Part shown: positions 1-11,022 of the stretch, piece by piece
Layout of the letters: each line of letters begins with the position of its first letter
How positions within the stretch are numbered: position 1 is the stretch's first letter
NCBI GenBank assembly: GCA_003008705.1
Contig: PDUO01000005.1
Location: forward strand, 437,997 to 501,996
Source of the DNA: Pezicula radicicola
Taxonomy: Eukaryota > Ascomycota > Leotiomycetes > Helotiales > Dermateaceae
DNA: 64,000 bases
Direction of reading: 5' to 3'
Translations under genes and position numbers: made by a program
Notes under the pieces: generated by a model
The model's database searches: none
What the model was told of the DNA's origin: nothing
Seen by the model: the letters and a program-made list of their open reading frames with translations, nothing else

Positions 1-803
1 ATCATATCGATTACTTCCAGAGCAGGAGGATTCGTTAAAGCTGTGACCCAACGAGGCATTGCCATGAATAGATCCATGATAAATGGTAGTTGGCGAATCA
101 GGCCTGACATTTCCCACAAGCTGCGCCATGCACTGTAGAATGATTCCCCCCAATCATCACGATCTAACATACCGAGCCGTCCCGCATATGCATAGTCTGA
201 AATGATGTCGACCGTTAAGCAACGATATGCGTAGAAAAGGGGAATTGGATTATTATCGGCGGCGCAAGTTTCGATCCTTGAAGAGAGTTTGTCAACTCCA
301 GCTTGTATTGTAGGATGAAGCTTTGAGATTGCAGCAACGGAAAAGAAAGGATTCAATGCTGCTCGTCGTTTGCGGTGTACTTCCGCACTAATAGTCGGGA
401 AGGTTGCTTGTGGGTTGCCAAGCATAGAGTAGAACCAGGCATATTTCTCGACCTTCAGGTTACCCTTATCGTACAAGGTATCATAAAAATCGGCATCTAG
501 AATGTGCAACTCGTCAGGCCCAATTCGTACAATAGGACCTTTGTCAAACTGTCAGCTAACTTTCTAGAAGATAGTCACATGATTTCACTTGCCATATTTC
601 TTATGCATTTTCTCAATTTCAAATATATAACGGCCCTTCTGGATAATGTCGTAATACCCCTCGTACCAATGCGTGGCAGCTGCCCATTTGGGCCCGGGAA
701 ACCGCGCAAGAGGATGAAAGAACAATCGCCACGTCACCCTTCCAATCAGCCAAGTCGCAAATATGGTGACCAGAGTCCCGGTAGCGGTCTGTATCGCCAA
801 CAT
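1..803 (-). CDS. Cytochrome P450 monooxygenase, N-terminal part (cut by left edge)
   Basis: Microsomal heme-thiolate monooxygenase. The ATG at 803 is followed by a hydrophobic anchor (TLVTIFATWLIGRVTWRLFF) and the proline-rich hinge HPLARFPGPKWAA, which is diagnostic of fungal P450s. Exon 2 (1-538) continues as YGPIVRIGPDELHILDADFY and then a helix-C region with HRKRRAALNPFFS. The heme-binding cysteine loop and the I-helix lie outside the window. The only reading that gives the conserved KYGPIVRI junction uses a GC-AG intron at 539-592. The gene diverges from a LaeA-like methyltransferase with about 770 bases between the starts, which fits a secondary-metabolism setting. The substrate cannot be inferred; the N-terminus resembles trichodiene-oxygenase-like and CYP65-like enzymes. 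The family call is firm; the subfamily is open. Confidence 0.9.
539..592 (-). other. GC-AG intron in the P450 gene
   Basis: The donor is GCAAGT and the acceptor is AAAG. Removing these 54 bases joins codon KYG (phase 1) to PIVRIGPDEL, the usual fungal P450 sequence. No GT donor in the exon end gives an open frame into exon 2. Confidence 0.7.
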
Positions 804-1574
804 CCTGCGAGATCAAAGTGCTGTGCCGTGTCTCTGCTGGATATTGGGCAAAACGAAAAACAATCTCACGTCAAGATCTACGGGAATCGAAAATAGGGCA
901 GAGAACGTCGTTCAAGACATTTTGAAGAGAATGCAAAGAAGTTGTTCGAGTGCATCGCGACAATTCACTCCTTTTGAACGGCATTAACGTGATAGTAGGG
1001 TGGGGCAACGCCTCGGAGCACTTGTCCTCTTCCATTTTGACATGAGCACTCGGTTCAATCACCGCCTTTCGATTTTATACAGCGGCACAATTATACCTTG
1101 TCCCCCGAGGAATCGAGAGGCCCCTGTCTCCAAACCGAAGATGCGTAGAACACGCGGGGTTAATACCTAAAGCGTGATGATATACATGTCGAGCCGGAAA
1201 ATCGGTAGAAAGGACAGACAAAAATGTTTTCTTGCTGTTTGGTAAAACTTTTCCAACACACTCACGTATTGACAGAAGGAAATCTACCCAGCCATTTACA
1301 CGCCGTGTGTCCATGCTGTTCTACCAATCCGGCAAAACGTGAATGCAGTAAGCCGCCACTATCCCCATACCTATTCTTCCATTTGCGTGGGAATTGAGGC
1401 CGTTGCCGTTCCCAGGCGAACCCCGGTTTCGATACAGTAGGTTAAGGTTTGTGGCGTTATGAGATAGGGCACTGAACTCACACCACGACCCCATAATTCC
1501 GTACATAATTCGTGGTCTCTCTTCCATATCTTGTCCTCAAAATTATTCTTCTACGATTCAGTGAAGACGACCAG
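804..1574. promoter_or_regulatory. Divergent promoter region of the P450 and methyltransferase genes
   Basis: About 770 bases separate the two ATGs, which point away from each other. The open frames here are short, overlap on both strands and lack family features, so I treat the stretch as shared 5' regulatory sequence. I recognise no specific operator. Confidence 0.5.
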
Positions 1575-3344
1575 ATGGCGGAAAGTTCGAAAGCAAATCT
1601 TGAAGGGAAACAAGATTTGGGTGTTGAGGGTACAGGGGAGAGTACTTCGCATGCGGATCAGCTATCTTCTGAAGCCAAGCAGCCTGGCGCAAACTCTGCA
1701 GAGACAACACCACAAACCCAAGCAACCGAAGCAGCTCCCCAAGCAGCTCCCCAGGAAGAACCTGACTCGACGACAAGCCATGATGCAAATGCAACGCCCA
1801 ACGTCGATATCCAAGCCGAAGAGGTTCATAAAAACGTTTTTCATCTCTTTCGCAAATCGCTAATTTCCACAGGTTTCCTCCAACGATGCTGACTCTTCGT
1901 ACGGAGATGAGACATTGTATGTGCATGGCAGGAATATAGAAGAATATCTATACCTCAGCTAACTTCATGATTCCCTCGCTTCAGCTCAGTAACTACGTCT
2001 CTTACATCAAGTGTCAAGAAGTACAAGTACGAGAATGGTCGAAGATATCATGCGTATGAAGATGGGAGTGGGTTCCCCTCAAAAAGCAATAATCACTGCG
2101 TTATTTTAATACCTGACTAACATATTGACTAAAGAATACTTTTTACCAAATGACGACGTTAGAGAAATTGTTCCACAAGCTTTATTTCCATCAGTTGCTA
2201 ATTCGACTTAGCAAGAGAATGACCGGTTGGATCTCTTTCATCATCTATTGACCTTGAGATGCGATGATAAATTGCACTGGGCACCGATCGGACCAAATCC
2301 TCAACGTATACTGGATCTTGGCACTGGTACAGGAATCTGGGCTATAGAAATGGGTAAGTGAGCTTGCTAAAAATGGTATAATTCCAAGGCTAACTTCAAC
2401 AGGTGATGCGTATCCATCTGCAGAGTATATTGAATCTTCGTTCCAATGAGTCTTTTACAGAAGCTGAGTTAATGTAGGATCTTGGGTAATGATCTAAGTC
2501 CCATCCAACCTTCAATGTAAGTTAATTCTTGTGTGTCTGATAATGCCCAACTAAGTTCTTCTAGGGTACCGCCAAACGTAAAATTTGAAGTAGACGACAT
2601 CGAAAACACATGGTTATTTTCTACTCCATTTGACTATATCCACTGCCGGTACCTCGCAGGCGCAATCGTAGACTGGCCAAAACTCATGGCACAAGCATTC
2701 CAGTACGCTTCCGCAAGCAATTAGAAAATATAAGCAGGAGAAGGCTGACGTAACATAGACATACCAAGCCAGGTGGATGGGTTGAATTTCACGACTTCGA
2801 CATGAAATTCTACTCAGCTGACGGTACATTTATTGATGGCTCAGCACCAGATCTCTGGACAGCTGAGATAGTGACCGGAATCAAGAGTATGGGAAGAGAG
2901 CCAGAGCCAGGACCGAAACTTGAAGGTTGGGTTAGAGATGCAGGATTTGAGAAAATATTTCACGAAGTTCTACCAATACCTGTTGGGCCATGGCCCAAAG
3001 ATAAGCGCTTGGTGAGTTTTGTGACATTCTTTACCAACAAGGAAAGGTTACTAATTTGGTACAGAAAGAGATTGGCGCTTGTGATCTTTCTATGTTTTTG
3101 GAAGGCCTTGAGGGAATTTCGTTGCGAGTGCTGACTATGGCCAAAGGATGGACTTCGGAAGAGGTATTGGCATTTCTTCCTGGCGTGAGACAAGACTTAA
3201 GGAATCGGCGTATTCACGCACTACATAACCTGTAAGTTAATGTTATCGTATGATTAGAGAGTGAAGAATAAACTGACAAGGAGTGTTGCTAGACATGTAG
3301 TTTTTGCTCAGAAACCATATGACGACCACCATGACAATGCTTGA
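1575..3344 (+). CDS. LaeA-like SAM-dependent methyltransferase, multi-exon
   Basis: Putative class I SAM methyltransferase of the LaeA/UMTA-like family, common near fungal secondary-metabolite genes. The N-terminus is acidic and Ser/Thr/Gln-rich ([11 protein letters not shown]). Conserved blocks appear across several short exons: [14 protein letters not shown], then [20 protein letters not shown] (the LaeA-type lead-in), [22 protein letters not shown], and motif [17 protein letters not shown] for SAM binding. These are followed by [37 protein letters not shown] and a C-terminal block ending [11 protein letters not shown]. At least nine introns are needed, most of 45-60 bases: roughly 1824-1872, after 1917, 2071-2133, 2158-2211, 2354-2402, 2425-2477, 2519-2567, 2702-2758, 3012-3063 and 3232-3292. 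It diverges from the P450. Exact splice sites are my reading; the family is secure. Whether it regulates chromatin, like LaeA, or modifies a metabolite cannot be told. Confidence 0.85.
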
Positions 3345-3645
3345 TATGAGGCTAAAATAGTACATGAGAAAAGCAAGTTGATTCTAAATGGAGTTGGTTT
3401 TCTATCTTAGCTGCAGTGAGATATGTGGTGGAGGCCGATGAACAAAGGATTATGCGTGGGGTTATATGGAGCTAGGAGATACCAAGACTACCACAAAAAT
3501 GCAGCACTGTTAATAGCCCAAAAAATAGTCTTTCGCTGACAATAACCACAAAATAAAAAAGCAACTCTATAACCCTCCTATAACTCCCATCCCCATCCCC
3601 AACCCAGCCCTCCATCCCATCCACGCAATATCACTTATCCCAAAC

Positions 3646-4061
3646 CTACCAACACCAAGCACCAGGTCCTCCAAACGAAGCACAGCAATTATGAAACGAA
3701 ACAGGATCCATACAATTATAAGGTTGAACACTGCACTATCCTCTAGTCAGCATCCGAACTACAAGCTACAAGCTACAAGCAGGAATTACTAGTATCGTAC
3801 TTACAGCATTGAGAGGAACTCCTGATTCATGATCTCTCCAGCATGGAGCCTGACCTTCGAGAGCCTGTGGTGTTTTACCACAGCATAGATATGTTGCTCG
3901 ACCGTAATCGGGTCCTGTACCGCTAGGATGTTGGCATTTACAATATCTGGCTGCGAGTGTGCTGTTTAGATTTATCAGTAATCATTTCTGGGTGTTTTTG
4001 TGGAGGAAGTGGTTATATACCTGCTAGCAAAGAACGCGAATAGAAGGACGGAAATGCGCAT
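3646..4061 (-). CDS. Small secreted cysteine-rich protein (95 aa, 10 Cys)
   Basis: This is a three-exon gene I assembled by eye: exons 4021-4061, 3805-3961 and 3646-3735, with canonical GT-AG introns and matching phases. The product starts MRISVLLFAFFASSTLAA, a clean signal peptide, and continues with RYCKCQHPSG. It carries two CC pairs (LCCG and NCCASF) and ends GPGAWCW. It has ten cysteines in a mature chain of about 77 residues, so an extracellular disulfide-rich fold is likely. No known domain is recognised. Size, signal peptide and cysteine content match candidate effectors or small secreted proteins of plant-associated fungi, but function is unknown. Intron 2 holds a short tandem repeat (ctacaag, three copies, about 3760-3780). 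Antisense to its neighbour methyltransferase. Confidence 0.7.
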
Positions 4062-4608
4062 CTTGAATGTTGTGGTAATTTAGTTCAGGGTTGAGAATAT
4101 TTGGAAAGGCGCCTCCGACCCCCTAGGTTTTGGTTATAGTTCTCTTTGAATATTAAGTTTCAAATATCTCTTCCTGCGGGAGAACTTTACAGTTTCATTT
4201 ATGTGCTGTGGAGGCTCTAAATTAAAGGTAGTAGTTAGCCTGTAATCCGCCTTGTTGAACTGTTAACTAGGACGCTAAGTGAGAACGGCATACAGGACGG
4301 GGCCGGAATCATTGTGAGACTAACGTTCCAAAAACTTTCCTTGAGCCCACACTTCTTAATAAAAATCTGACAGTAGAAATCTACTTAATTGATGATGACT
4401 TAGTGAGTTGCCTTGTTCTCGTCATATTTTATGTATGCTATGAAATCCAGCCATTTAAGAGTTAAAGATTATAAAGGACAAGATCCAATATACTACAGAG
4501 CATATCGGACTATAGTGACAGAATAAACTATTAATTCGGTCCAAACTTTTTTGTCCCAAGCCACTGTGTGAGAAAAATCACAAAACAATAATTTCGAACT
4601 ATGTCTTA
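4062..4608. other. Intergenic, no gene seen
   Basis: AT-rich stretch between the start of the small secreted gene and the end of the aminopeptidase gene. It should hold the promoter of the former and the 3' untranslated region of the latter. No open frame with family features. Confidence 0.5.
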
Positions 4609-7360
4609 TTAATATCCATGAGCCTTAAACCACTTCTTAACATCCTCCCGATCCCTCTCCGCCCACTCAGCCATCATCCGAATAGTATTCAAAGCTTTCG
4701 AAAGCTCAAGACGATATCCCTATACCCAAAAAAATTAGTATCCATCCCGAAGAAAACCAACCTATTCCAGAATAAAAACTCACCGTAGTGTCCTTATCCT
4801 TAAAAAAAGCTTTTACCTCCTCAAGATGCTTCTTCGTAGCAAGAGGAGCAACACAAATCTGCACAAAAACTTCAATCGTCTTGATACTTCTCGGAACCTT
4901 TTGGTTGATTTCATCCCAATGACTTTGAAGCCATTCCCATAAGGCTTCTCGCCCTTCACGATGTGATGAAAGGGACTTGATCGTTTTTGTTGTCTCTGCT
5001 CTTGATATGATTTCGTCACTTAATGCAAATTTCAGAGTTCGTTGGATTAGTTGTGGGGATCTAGCTTGTCCTAGACTTTGAAGACAGGTGTTTCTCTCGT
5101 CGAGACTTTCTGCGTCGTAGATTCCGCTAAGAACTGCATTGTACTTCGAGGTGGGTGTTAGTAAAATTGTTAGAGATAGGTTATCAGGGAAGGGCTTTAA
5201 ACAGACCTCTCTTGAGCCACCGTGTTGAAGCACAGTGGTAAAGACTGCTTCGCGGATATTGGGATTAATTGGATTCTTCTCACCAGCCACGTATTTTTCA
5301 AACAGCTCAAACGCCGCTTTCGAAACATCTGGATTACCCCCTGCATTAGCGAACAGCAAACCCTTCAATCTCTGTTCGATGATCCCATCACTCTTGTAAA
5401 ACGTCCAACCGTGATGTTTTAAAACCAGATAAGCAAGGTCCTTCTGGAAATTCGAGAGTGATTCGGAGATACCGGAATCATCAAAAATCCAGGCATGATT
5501 GATATGTTGGAGACTTGCAAAGATTTGTTTCCATACGAAGAAACTCTCTTCGCCGATAAAGTTATAGAGTAGATCCAGCACAGCTGTTGTCTTATATACT
5601 TTTGCGGAGGTGAGAGCTGTGGCGTCTGAAATAATACCAATTCGGTCTTGCTCAGAGAGGAGACCTTCCTTGATATTTTCTGCTAGGATCCGTAATCTTT
5701 TCGGACTGTATGCAACACGGTAGAAGCCTTTCTGTTTGTAATTGAGCTTGTAGAAGTCCAGCGGTACTTTGAATGTTTTTGTTCGACGAAGCAACTGATA
5801 GTTATCCTTGACCTCCGATGCAGTGAGAACATTGAGAAACACTGGATAGCATACATCCTCCTCCCAGCTTGCGGTGGCTCCATTGGCCAAAAAGCGGTGC
5901 TGCTGAACGAAAATCGTCCCGTCCGACTCGTTTTCACGAACAGTGACAATAGGATACCCTGCTTCGCGGGTGAGAGTAGACATAATCTTGCCTACATCTT
6001 GCCCACTAGCATGGCTCAAGGCTTTCCAGAGGTCCGCCGCTTTCGCGTTGCCATATTTATTCAGCTGTAGATGTCTCCGGATTCCCTTCAAGAAGGTCTT
6101 CTCCCCTAAGTAGTTGGAAATTGCCAAGAGGACTGCACAACCCTTAGAATATGATATCGCATCGAAAACTTCGCTAATGTCCTTTGCACGCCTCACTGGT
6201 ACTTCAATTGGGTGTGTAGCCTGGTCTGAATCCAGTTCGAGCGCTTCCTGAAATGAACCGCTGACAAAATCCTCTGTCTGTTTCCATTCTGGGTTGAGTG
6301 TTTGATATATGTATACTGCCGCCCAGTCGGCGAAAGACTCATTTAGCCATATATCATTCCAAAATTCCATCGTGACAATATTACCAAACCACTGATGTGC
6401 AAGCTCGTGTACAACAACATTTCCTATCCATCGGATTGCCTCTGCACTAGTTTTCTCCTCGTCAACAAGAAGAAGACTTTCATCGTAGAGAACGAGACCC
6501 CAATTTTCCATGCCCCCGCGGTGGCCTGGAATAGCCATCATGTCCATCTTTGGAAGAGGATAATCAAGGCCAAAAGTTGTCTCATACGTCTTTAGTGCTC
6601 GAACAGCCAAGTCCAAAGAAAAGCGTCCCTGCTCAATGGCCTTGTCCTCAGTAGCCCAAACACGAACAGGTACTCTGAAATCATTCTTCTCGGTCTCGAT
6701 ATATAAGAACTTTCCAACTGCAAAAGCTACTAGATATGTCGACATCAAAGGCGTTGTTTCAAAATTGAATCGCTTGCGACCGGAATCCAATTCCACAGAG
6801 GAAATAGGCATATTTCCAACACAGTCAAGCTCCTCATCCACAAACAGAGTCAATTTGAATGTGGCCTTCAATGCCGGTTCATCGAAGCAAGGAAATACCC
6901 TTCGACAATCAACCGGTTGCATTTGAGTTGAGCCAATGTATTTTGTAACACCATCGAGCTTGTATGAGCTTCTGAAAAAGCCTACTGCCTGCGCATCCAT
7001 TCTTCCTGTAAAGTTGAGCTGGATACGCGCTTTTGAAGATGCCGGAAGTGTCTCTGAAAGTACAAAGACTCTTGTTGAGGTTTCCTTATTGTATTTCACT
7101 TCTGTAACTCCCACAACTTTTCCATGGTCACCTTGAACCTCAGTGTCAACAACATCAATGTCTAGGGTATTCAATGAAATCGAAGTCGCCGCTTCAAGAA
7201 TTTCAAGTTCAATGATTACCGTGCCGACGAATTTGGCGATGCTCAGCTGTGGTTCTATGTATATATCGTAGTGCACTGGCTTCACATTCTTCGGTAGCCG
7301 GTCTGGGTTGTCGCTCGTGTTTGCTGTTTTAGCAGCAAACCTTGAACTTAATGATGCCAT
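4609..7360 (-). CDS. M1 family zinc aminopeptidase (puromycin-sensitive/Ape2-Aap1 type)
   Basis: Cytosolic-type metallo-aminopeptidase that removes N-terminal residues from peptides. The product is 895 aa from two exons (4784-7360 and 4609-4719), with a 64-base intron near the 3' end; reading through the intron gives a spurious tail, while splicing gives the expected end GYRLELSKALNTIRMMAEWA. The N-terminal domain reads RLPKNVKPVHYDIYIEPQL. The catalytic domain has the exopeptidase motif GGMENWG (about aa 285) and the zinc signature HELAHQWFGN with the third ligand in NESFADW (about aa 322-350). The C-terminal ERAP1-like helical domain follows. I chose the ATG at 7360 (MASLSSRFAAKT); the frame stays open upstream only through a TTG, so a longer leader would need another exon. 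Length matches the family (about 870-900 aa). Confidence 0.95.
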
Positions 7361-8800
7361 TCTGAACGCTTGTGAACTCGGAGATGTACAGCGATTCAAT
7401 TCTTTTCGATTCTAGTTGTTATTAACAGTGGATGCAACAAACATTAAAGAGGCACAGGTAAGTACCAAAACCGAACTCCGATGATGTATGTAATCTTACT
7501 TGTACTTCGGAGGATGGCCGCCAACCAGGAACTACTACTGGTGCTACTTCAATTACACAGGAGGGCTTCGTGTGCAGAGTGACGACGCTGATATGTTCTT
7601 GCTATTGTAAAGAACGCTGGTGACACGACAGAAGACGTGCTCGTTGCAGTCATCTCTAGGCTTCCCTCGTTCGTCATTCCCCCGCCTGCCTATAATGGAC
7701 TGACGGGAAAGGAATCGGTCAAGAGTTAGGCCGTCTGTTTATTCGTACAGTACTTTATACACATGTAATTACTGAAAAGGACAATGGAAAGATGAATAGG
7801 CCTCAATTCGGACGAAATGTTAACAATGCTGTACTGTTAATGGATTTTGCAAAGGATGGATGGAGAAGATGCTCACGTATGAGGTTTATCTTACGAGTAC
7901 GGGCTCGGGTGTGGTGGGGTGAGACTTGATTTAGTAAGGCGACTCGGTCAGGTGATTGAATAGTCTGCCACAAATGGAAAAGGTCTTTGCGTAGATATGG
8001 AGAGGAAAGTAGCAGAGTACGCAACTAAACTCCGTATCACGATACATCCAGAATTCGATCCCTTATTGTTTTGGAAGTGCAGAGCAAACACTTCTCTGAA
8101 CACGTGGATTAAGCGACAATATAGGAGAACGACATCGACCATGGCGGCTTAAGCGATGCCCCTTTTACTGAATTACACGATGACGAAGAGAGGTATGCGT
8201 GGGTTCTATGTATTAGACCTAAGTGCTATGATGCTCATCTGTTAAGATACCGTGATATGAAATCACTCTCATTACAGTATACGAGTCACCTATGATCTCA
8301 CATTTTGTCATTTCAAAAGAAGAGTATCATACCACAACCTTACTCAGTAGTATATCATGAGACAAGTTCTAATTTAGTTATGCTGAATCACAACTTCGGC
8401 AGTTGAACACATCCACCGTTATGTGACTCTGAGAAACTCACTCGAGTTGATCACCTCGCTTAACATAAAGACTTAATTTGTTCTCACATGACCATATACT
8501 TTCACCTGATTAACGCTCATACTGTAAACTGACAGTCAAGTCCCAAAAATCAAATTAGACTCGAGGGTCCTATCTAACATATGAAATCTATCCGTCTATG
8601 ATGTACCTCTATATTGCCCCCGCAAAAATAAACAGACAACCACACCTCCATCAAACACCGCAAATCCTCATTATCAAGAAGCTGCGCCCCCAGAAATCCG
8701 TCTAATAAACCCGCCTGCATGCCAAAATCCACAAATGAAACATCTAAAAATAGAACCCCTGTCCATAATCTCATCTTAATTACATTACCACTCCCATCAC
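7361..8800. other. Intergenic, no supported gene
   Basis: About 1.4 kb between two minus-strand genes. It contains several short overlapping frames (longest 73-87 codons) with no recognisable domain. It should hold the aminopeptidase promoter and the 3' end of the oxidoreductase gene. Confidence 0.45.
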
Positions 8801-10310
8801 TTACTTGCCCATCTTCTGAATCTGCTGAGCATACCAATCCTACATCACCAAAAAGGTCAGCAAAAGAATCCCAATCTCAAACCAACCAATCCAATAAAAA
8901 ACCCAGGTGACAACGAAACCCCTCCTACATCATCCAAAGGGGGAAAGAAAAAGGGAAAAAAACTCACACTCTCAGCCCCAGCCCCTAAAGCCTTAACACT
9001 CACAGCCTTCATCAACCACCCCTTCTCAACCCTCGGCGCGTCCAAAACCAATTTCTCCTCCTTCCCAACACCCAAAAGCGTCTTCGGACAAAGTGGAGCT
9101 ATAGCAGCCGGTCTACCCAACCCAATAAAATCGCACTGTTTACTCCCGACCGCCTGATTCATAGCCGAAAGACTTCTAAATCCACCTGTAACAATAAGTG
9201 GGATACTAGGGAATCGAGATCGAATGAGAGAGGCGAATTTGAGGAAGAATGCTTCTCTTTCGGCGGTGCTGGCTGATTTGACTGGTGCTGGTTTTTCGTC
9301 TGCGGTTTGGAGGAACTAGAAAGGAAAGGTTTGTTAGTTTCGGCATTATGAAAAGGGGACAAAGAAAACAAAAGGCAAAAACAAACTTCAGGCTCCTCAT
9401 AAGTCCCCCCACTAATTTCCAAAAAATCCAAACCCCCAACCCCATCACCAACACCCCAAAACCGTGCAACCTGTTCCAAAGCCTCCTCCTCACTCCCACC
9501 ACTCCCCTTAACATCCACCGAATTCAACTTCATACCAATAATGAACCCGGGACTTGTAGCCTCTCTAACCCTTTTAATAATCCTCACAATAATCTCCGCT
9601 CTCTTGCCTGCATCTCCACCAAACTCATCATCTCTCCGATTAGCAGCCTTGCTCAAAAACTGTGCTAGGAGATATCCATGCGCGGCGTGGATTTCTACAC
9701 CGTCAAATCCACTATCGTAACAGAGTTTTGCTGCTTGGACGAATTGGGTGATTATATCTTCTACTTCTTGGGTGGTTAGAGCTCTAGGTGTTCCGAAGAC
9801 CATATTTCTGACGCCGCGTTGGAAGAGACTGGGCCCGAAGTCCATAGGTATAGCGGAAGGTGCTACAGTTTTGGCGGACATGCCTCGAGTTCCGGCTCCC
9901 ATGGGGGATTGTCTTCCTGGGTGATTGATTTGAACAATTGTTGGGGAACCAGCGCATGATTGGGCCCAATCTTTCCAGGCTTTTTGGTACGAGGGGTCGC
10001 TTAGTCTGGTTGAGTCGATTGAGAGATCTTTTGGACTGCCTAGGTACGCGGGATCTACTTGGACGTTTCCTAAATGAATGGTAAATATGAGTTCTTTTTG
10101 CTTCTTGCTTTTTTTTTTGAGATAGTTGAATAACTAACCAGTTATAACCATACCCCATCCTCCCTTAGCCCAATTTTGGTATACTCTCTTGAAATTCTCA
10201 TTTGGCAGGTTCGTACTATCAGCCATTTGTTCAGCCATCGCAGCCTTGACCAACCGGTTCGGAAGCGTAAAACCACATGGTAGTGTGACTGAATCAGCAA
10301 TTGAAGCCAT
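8801..10310 (-). CDS. NADH:flavin oxidoreductase / Old Yellow Enzyme family
   Basis: FMN-dependent TIM-barrel ene-reductase family. The start is MASIADSVTLPCGFTLPNRL, followed by KAAMAEQMAD. Other conserved blocks are IVQINHPGRQSPM (flavin and substrate loop), DGVEIHAAHGYLLAQFLS with the paired histidines that bind the substrate anion, NRRDDEFGG, and the C-terminal phosphate-binding part VTGGFRS ... DFIGLGRPA. Four exons are needed. Intron 1 is 10070-10138; intron 2 is about 9317-9396, after GGTYEEPE; intron 3 is about 8843-8966, after ALGAGAES. The last short exon encodes DWYAQQIQKMGK and the stop. Motifs fit the bacterial-like (class II/III) branch rather than yeast OYE. Substrate unknown: detoxification of enones or a biosynthetic step are both possible. 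Confidence 0.9.
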
Positions 10311-11022
10311 GTTTGCTAGTCGAAGTGTGAGAAGTTCGGATTCAGCGATTTGTGGTTGTGGTTACAAGATAACGTTCTGACTTTGGATAATGTTCAGTAG
10401 ATAACGTTCTGACTGAATATAACCTTACCCCTTTGTATGTTTTTTGAAGTACAAAAAAGAAGCGAGCAAATTCAAGAGCAAGTACAAGTTCTAGAAGACG
10501 TGGGGAGGAGTTCTAGAAAACGTGGCAGGCTTCCTAAATATAGAGAATGATAAGCACCTGATTTTCAAGCTTGGTCCCACTGTCGGAGAAAACAGTGTCG
10601 AAAAAAATGAGGCCTCAGCAGCACGGCGTCATCAGTTGGTCCGCGCGGCGCTGGAATTTATCTGGCCGTGCGTTGATGTGTCAAAATCAAATTTCGCAAG
10701 TGACGAGAAATCAACGAGTATGCAACTTCACGGACCTTACGGACTTTACTGTACACTTTATTCTGATCTACATGCCGGCGACTCCGTAGTGTAATGGGGA
10801 CTATCATGGCGTAGAACGACTAGTGTCGGTACTCTATATCTTGGCTAGATACTTATTTACCCGAGGCTGCTGCTGGTGGTGGCTTTCATTATTAGGATGT
10901 CGTTCAACGCATACGATCTGAAGCTCGTAAGCAACAATAAAAATCGCAGAAAAAACAATAGCGAGAGGGGGAAAAGAATAACGGTAAATAATGAAGTTCA
11001 CCTTCAAATACCTCTTCCTTCC
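10311..11022. other. Intergenic, no supported gene
   Basis: Holds the promoter of the oxidoreductase gene and the 3' end of the next minus-strand gene. A 90-codon plus-strand frame at 10522 begins with GTG, has no homology I recognise and is not called. Confidence 0.45.

Noticed and set aside
1836..1872. 37-base intron in the LaeA-like gene
   Set aside because: Too short for these introns; a donor at 1824 gives a 49-base intron and keeps the frame.
7361..7399. Extended N-terminus of the M1 aminopeptidase
   Set aside because: The frame is open to 7399 but its first codon is TTG; the first ATG is at 7360 and fits the family start.
9206..9668. Long antisense and alternative-frame ORFs over the Old Yellow Enzyme gene
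   Set aside because: They are shadows of the spliced oxidoreductase and run through its intron; no family features of their own.
10522..10794. 90-codon plus-strand ORF
   Set aside because: Starts with GTG, overlaps a second equally long frame and lacks any family signal.
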